64,000 nucleotides of DNA from Parahaliea mediterranea (GTDB taxonomy: Bacteria > Pseudomonadota > Gammaproteobacteria > Pseudomonadales > Halieaceae). Positions 63,326 to 64,000 of the stretch are shown one piece after another; position 1 is the stretch's first letter; the number at the start of each line of letters is the position of its first letter. The notes under the pieces were generated by a model, which saw nothing but the letters and a program-made list of their open reading frames with translations, did no database searches and was not told where the DNA came from. The position numbers and the translations under genes are program-made. The stretch spans positions 62,001 through 126,000 of the forward strand of contig NZ_JAFKCZ010000005.1 in assembly GCF_017255185.1 (NCBI RefSeq), in the 5' to 3' direction.

Positions 63326-64000
63326 GCGCTGGCCTGCAGGGACTGGAACACCCGCAGCATCTCCTCGCGTTGCGCCGCGTCGGGCAGTTTGCCGAAGCCC
63401 GCCTGCATATTGTCCTGCATATGCCGCATCTTGGACGTGGCGGGGATGACGCAGGTCGCCGCGGGGTGGCCCATGATCCACTTGAGGAAAAACTGCCCCC
63501 AGCTCGCGCAATCGAGGTCCGCAGCCACCTCGGGGAGGGCCTGGTCCCGGGTGAGGCCAAACAGTGAGCCGCGCTGGTAGGGGCGGTTGATCATGGTGGC
63601 GATGCCCCGCTCGGCGGCGGTGGGCAGCAGCTCGCGCTCCGCCGCGCGGTCGTCGATGTTGTAGCTGAACTGCACGAAATCCAGCGGCTCGCTGCGCATC
63701 ACCTGCAGGATGTCGGCGTGGTCGCGGCCGTGGGAGGTGGTGACGCCGATGTAACGCACCTTGCCCTCCTCCTTCCAGCGCTTGAGGGTATCCAGCTGGG
63801 TGCGCCAGTCCACCAGGTTGTGCACCGCAATCAGGTCGAAGCGGTCCACCGCCATGCGCTGCGCGGACTGCTGCATCTGCGCGATGCCCTCGTCGCGACC
63901 GCGGGTCCACACCTTGGTGGCGGCGAACACCGGGGGACGTGGCGACAGCGCGCGCAGGATATCCCCGACCCGGGATTCGGCCTTGCCGTACATGGGCGAG
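63322..64000 (-). CDS. Aldo/keto reductase (N-terminal part outside window)
   Basis: NADPH-dependent carbonyl reductase, incomplete at its 5' end; about 226 codons are visible. The visible part starts in SPMYGKAESRVGDIL (the catalytic Tyr region) and continues with FAATKVWTRGRDEGIAQMQQS, FDLIAVHNLVDW (catalytic His), and VRYIGVTTSHGRDHADIL. It ends with the cofactor segment CVIPATSKMRHMQDNMQA. It is followed by and coupled to the Npt-like transporter gene. The substrate is unknown. Confidence 0.88.
   Translation of the reverse strand, partial: SPMYGKAESRVGDILRALSPRPPVFAATKVWTRGRDEGIAQMQQSAQRMAVDRFDLIAVHNLVDWRTQLDTLKRWKEEGKVRYIGVTTSHGRDHADILQVMRSEPLDFVQFSYNIDDRAAERELLPTAAERGIATMINRPYQRGSLFGLTRDQALPEVAADLDCASWGQFFLKWIMGHPAATCVIPATSKMRHMQDNMQAGFGKLPDAAQREEMLRVFQSLQASA

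Overview
The window is 64 kb of GC-rich DNA from what is most likely an aerobic, free-living gammaproteobacterium. The style recalls the marine or soil Cellvibrionales/Halieaceae: many TonB-dependent receptors, a CTERM-sorted surface protein, ZapE, a DUF2970 protein and a DUF2878/chalcone-isomerase-like pair. The taxonomic guess is inference. No rRNA, tRNA, CRISPR, integrase or transposase gene was recognised.

Left part (1-7.3 kb): the 3' part of an HlyD-type efflux lipoprotein, a citrate-synthase-family enzyme divergent from a LysR regulator, FAD-dependent glycerol-3-phosphate dehydrogenase (glpD), a TetR regulator with two AhpD-like proteins, and a chalcone-isomerase-like/DUF2878 pair.

Inositol and inositol-phosphate block (7.3-27.7 kb): a minus-strand group (RpiR regulator, beta-propeller phytase, iolB) diverges from a plus-strand iol operon (Gfo/Idh dehydrogenase, iolC-aldolase fusion, iolD, iolE, iolG). 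A second plus-strand operon follows: TonB receptor, OPA-family (GlpT/UhpT-like) antiporter, orphan lipoprotein, inositol-monophosphatase-family enzyme. Then comes a PepSY/two-component/PhoD-phosphatase operon. The rpiR-iol intergenic region and the TonB-receptor promoter share an identical 15-mer, ATATGGAATAAATAT. Together these predict a route from phytate or lower inositol phosphates at the cell surface to inositol phosphate import, intracellular dephosphorylation and inositol catabolism.

Central metabolism (27.7-51.6 kb): SnoaL-like and ribbon-helix-helix proteins, PEP carboxykinase divergent from a SulP/DauA-like transporter, a spermidine-synthase-like protein, zapE, a polyamine module (class III aminotransferase divergent from a gamma-glutamylputrescine-synthetase-like enzyme), a fibronectin-repeat CTERM surface protein, LuxR and LysR regulators, a glutaryl-CoA module (gcdH plus CoA-transferase), a FadL porin, an alpha/beta hydrolase, an M48 protease, a Rieske oxygenase and a Fur-box-preceded siderophore receptor.

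AT-richer island (about 51.9-61.7 kb): TonB receptor, DUF1295 protein, acyl-CoA ligase, thiolase, carotenoid-cleavage/lignostilbene-type oxygenase and a double-domain HxlR regulator. Its left edge abuts a frameshifted remnant of a CTERM surface-protein gene, and both edges carry related copies of a REP-plus-terminator repeat. This looks like an acquired catabolic island for an alkene-containing compound (apocarotenoid, stilbenoid or similar). The right end holds an Npt-like nucleotide transporter and a partial aldo/keto reductase.
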